NCBI GenBank assembly: GCA_964549335.1
Contig: CAZJUQ010000044.1
Location: 1 to 62,746, forward strand
DNA: 62,746 bases
Origin: Sulfidibacterium sp964549335
GTDB lineage: Bacteria > Bacteroidota > Bacteroidia > Bacteroidales > F082
Reading direction: 5' to 3'
Part shown: positions 61,957-62,746 of the stretch, one piece after another
How the letters are laid out: the number at the start of each line of letters is the position of its first letter
How positions within the stretch are numbered: the stretch's first letter is position 1
The notes under the pieces: generated by a model
What the model saw: the letters and a program-made list of their open reading frames with translations, nothing else
Told to the model about the DNA's origin: nothing
Database searches by the model: none
Program-made: the position numbers and the translations under genes

Positions 61957-62746
61957 ATGAGAGACTATCTTACAATAAAAGAAGCAAGCGAATGGGCCAG
62001 TAAATATTTGAATAAAAATATTTCCACCTCTAACATATCATATTTAATACAATACGGAAAAGTTAAAAAACAAGGTTATAACGGTTCAATTGTAATACAT
62101 AAGCAGGATTTAATAAATTATTATAAAAGTTATAACGGAAAAAGGGAAACAAAATGGAAACAAAAACTTGGTAATGATTTAAACTGGGCATTATCATTTG
62201 ACCACCTGAGAGAAAAAGATACCACCAAACATATTCACAGACTACACCCTTATAAAGGCAAATTTATTCCGCAACTTGTTGAATATTTTTTAGATTCACA
62301 TACCGATGAATTTAAAAAGGAGATCTATTTTAAAAAAGACGATATCGTATTGGACCCTTTTGCCGGAAGTGGAACTACGTTAGTACAAGCAAACGAGCTC
62401 GGCATGCACGCTATCGGCATTGACATATCTGCCTTTAACACTCTAATATCCAACGTTAAAATAGCAAAAGTCGATTTCTATGATTTGCAAAAGGAAATAA
62501 ATAATATTACAAAAAAATTAAAAGAGTACATCTCACGGTCAAACAATATTCAATTCGAACAAGAATTACTTGAAAAATTAAATATTTATAATAAAAAATA
62601 TTTCCCGTCACCCAAATATAAAATAAAAATAAGACAGAAAGAGATTGATGAAAAATCATATACAAAAGAAAAAGAGCAAGAATTTTTAAAAATATATGAC
62701 AGTTTAATAAATAAATATCAACTTGAAATTAAACAAAAAACCACTA
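61957..62746 (+). CDS. DNA methyltransferase with N-terminal HTH-like domain (cut by window edge)
   Basis: An open frame of 263 codons running off the right edge. Residues 1-57 (YLTIKEASEWASKYL onward, then GSIVIHKQDLINYY) look like a MerR/excisionase-type helix-turn-helix. Then HRLHPYKGKFIPQLVEYF is a motif X-like segment, and DPFAGSGTTLVQANELG (from Asp133) is SAM-binding motif I, followed by AIGIDIS. This is the N6-adenine/N4-cytosine methyltransferase fold. The catalytic (D/N/S)PP(Y/W) motif would lie beyond the window, so the class cannot be settled. It is probably the first gene of a restriction-modification or related defence locus. The gene is visibly more AT-rich than its neighbours, a sign of transfer. 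Confidence 0.82.
   Translation, partial: MRDYLTIKEASEWASKYLNKNISTSNISYLIQYGKVKKQGYNGSIVIHKQDLINYYKSYNGKRETKWKQKLGNDLNWALSFDHLREKDTTKHIHRLHPYKGKFIPQLVEYFLDSHTDEFKKEIYFKKDDIVLDPFAGSGTTLVQANELGMHAIGIDISAFNTLISNVKIAKVDFYDLQKEINNITKKLKEYISRSNNIQFEQELLEKLNIYNKKYFPSPKYKIKIRQKEIDEKSYTKEKEQEFLKIYDSLINKYQLEIKQKTT

Overview
The window looks like the chromosome of a non-model Bacteroidota species, probably in or near the Bacteroidales/Marinilabiliales. Evidence: promoters of the Bacteroidota type (TAnnTTTG at about -7, TTG/TTTG about 19 bp upstream), few Shine-Dalgarno sites, a gingipain-like C25 protease with a type IX secretion (T9SS) C-terminal domain, DUF2795 and DUF3098 proteins, and the blocks nadK-OMP-uppS-bamA and ftsX-DUF3098-uppP-truB. 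No organism name can be fixed from sequence alone.

Layout. 1-164: start of a Fic protein running off the left edge. 390-2119: PhoB/PhoR-type two-component pair. 2404-7562: nadK, a small OM beta-barrel, uppS, bamA. 7661-8386: FabG-like reductase. 8565-18940: an 11-gene chemosensory operon (STAS, CheY, CheA, CheW, MCP, CheR, a histidine-kinase-like protein lacking its phosphoacceptor His, CheD, CheB, REC-kinase-REC hybrid, REC). 18943-21293: acyltransferase and BASS transporter. 21615-29516: GT9, tsaC, DUF2795, cobalamin adenosyltransferase, LolD-like ATPase, methyltransferase, secreted unknown, ruvB, queG. 29497-32197: sppA and a glucosaminidase. 32260-39022: a TolC-HlyD-ABC drug/solute exporter with a DUF2147 gene and a terminator in its middle. 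39178-45039: ftsX, DUF3098, uppP, truB; rnc, fabF, acpP; purN. 45156-49476: the start of a surface polysaccharide locus (Wza-like, Wzc-like with a (GY)16 tail, WbpB/WlbA). 49552-58850: purple-acid-phosphatase-like lipoprotein, topA, small lipoprotein, T9SS C25 protease. 59210-61684: tryptophanase with a structured leader, and meaB. 61957-62746: an AT-rich DNA methyltransferase running off the right edge.

Most genes are housekeeping and cell-envelope functions. The most unusual part is the chemosensory operon: it has the full adaptation set (CheR, CheB, CheD), several receiver proteins and a degenerate kinase, but no motility gene in view. The receptor and the degenerate kinase both end in acidic tails closing with E-R/T-F, resembling the CheR/CheB-tethering pentapeptide of enterobacterial receptors. 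Other points of interest are the Gly-Tyr tail of the tyrosine kinase, the tryptophanase leader (a possible 22-codon leader peptide plus a hairpin), a 96-nt palindromic element before it, and a palindrome over the fic promoter. No tRNA, rRNA, CRISPR array or insertion sequence was recognised.
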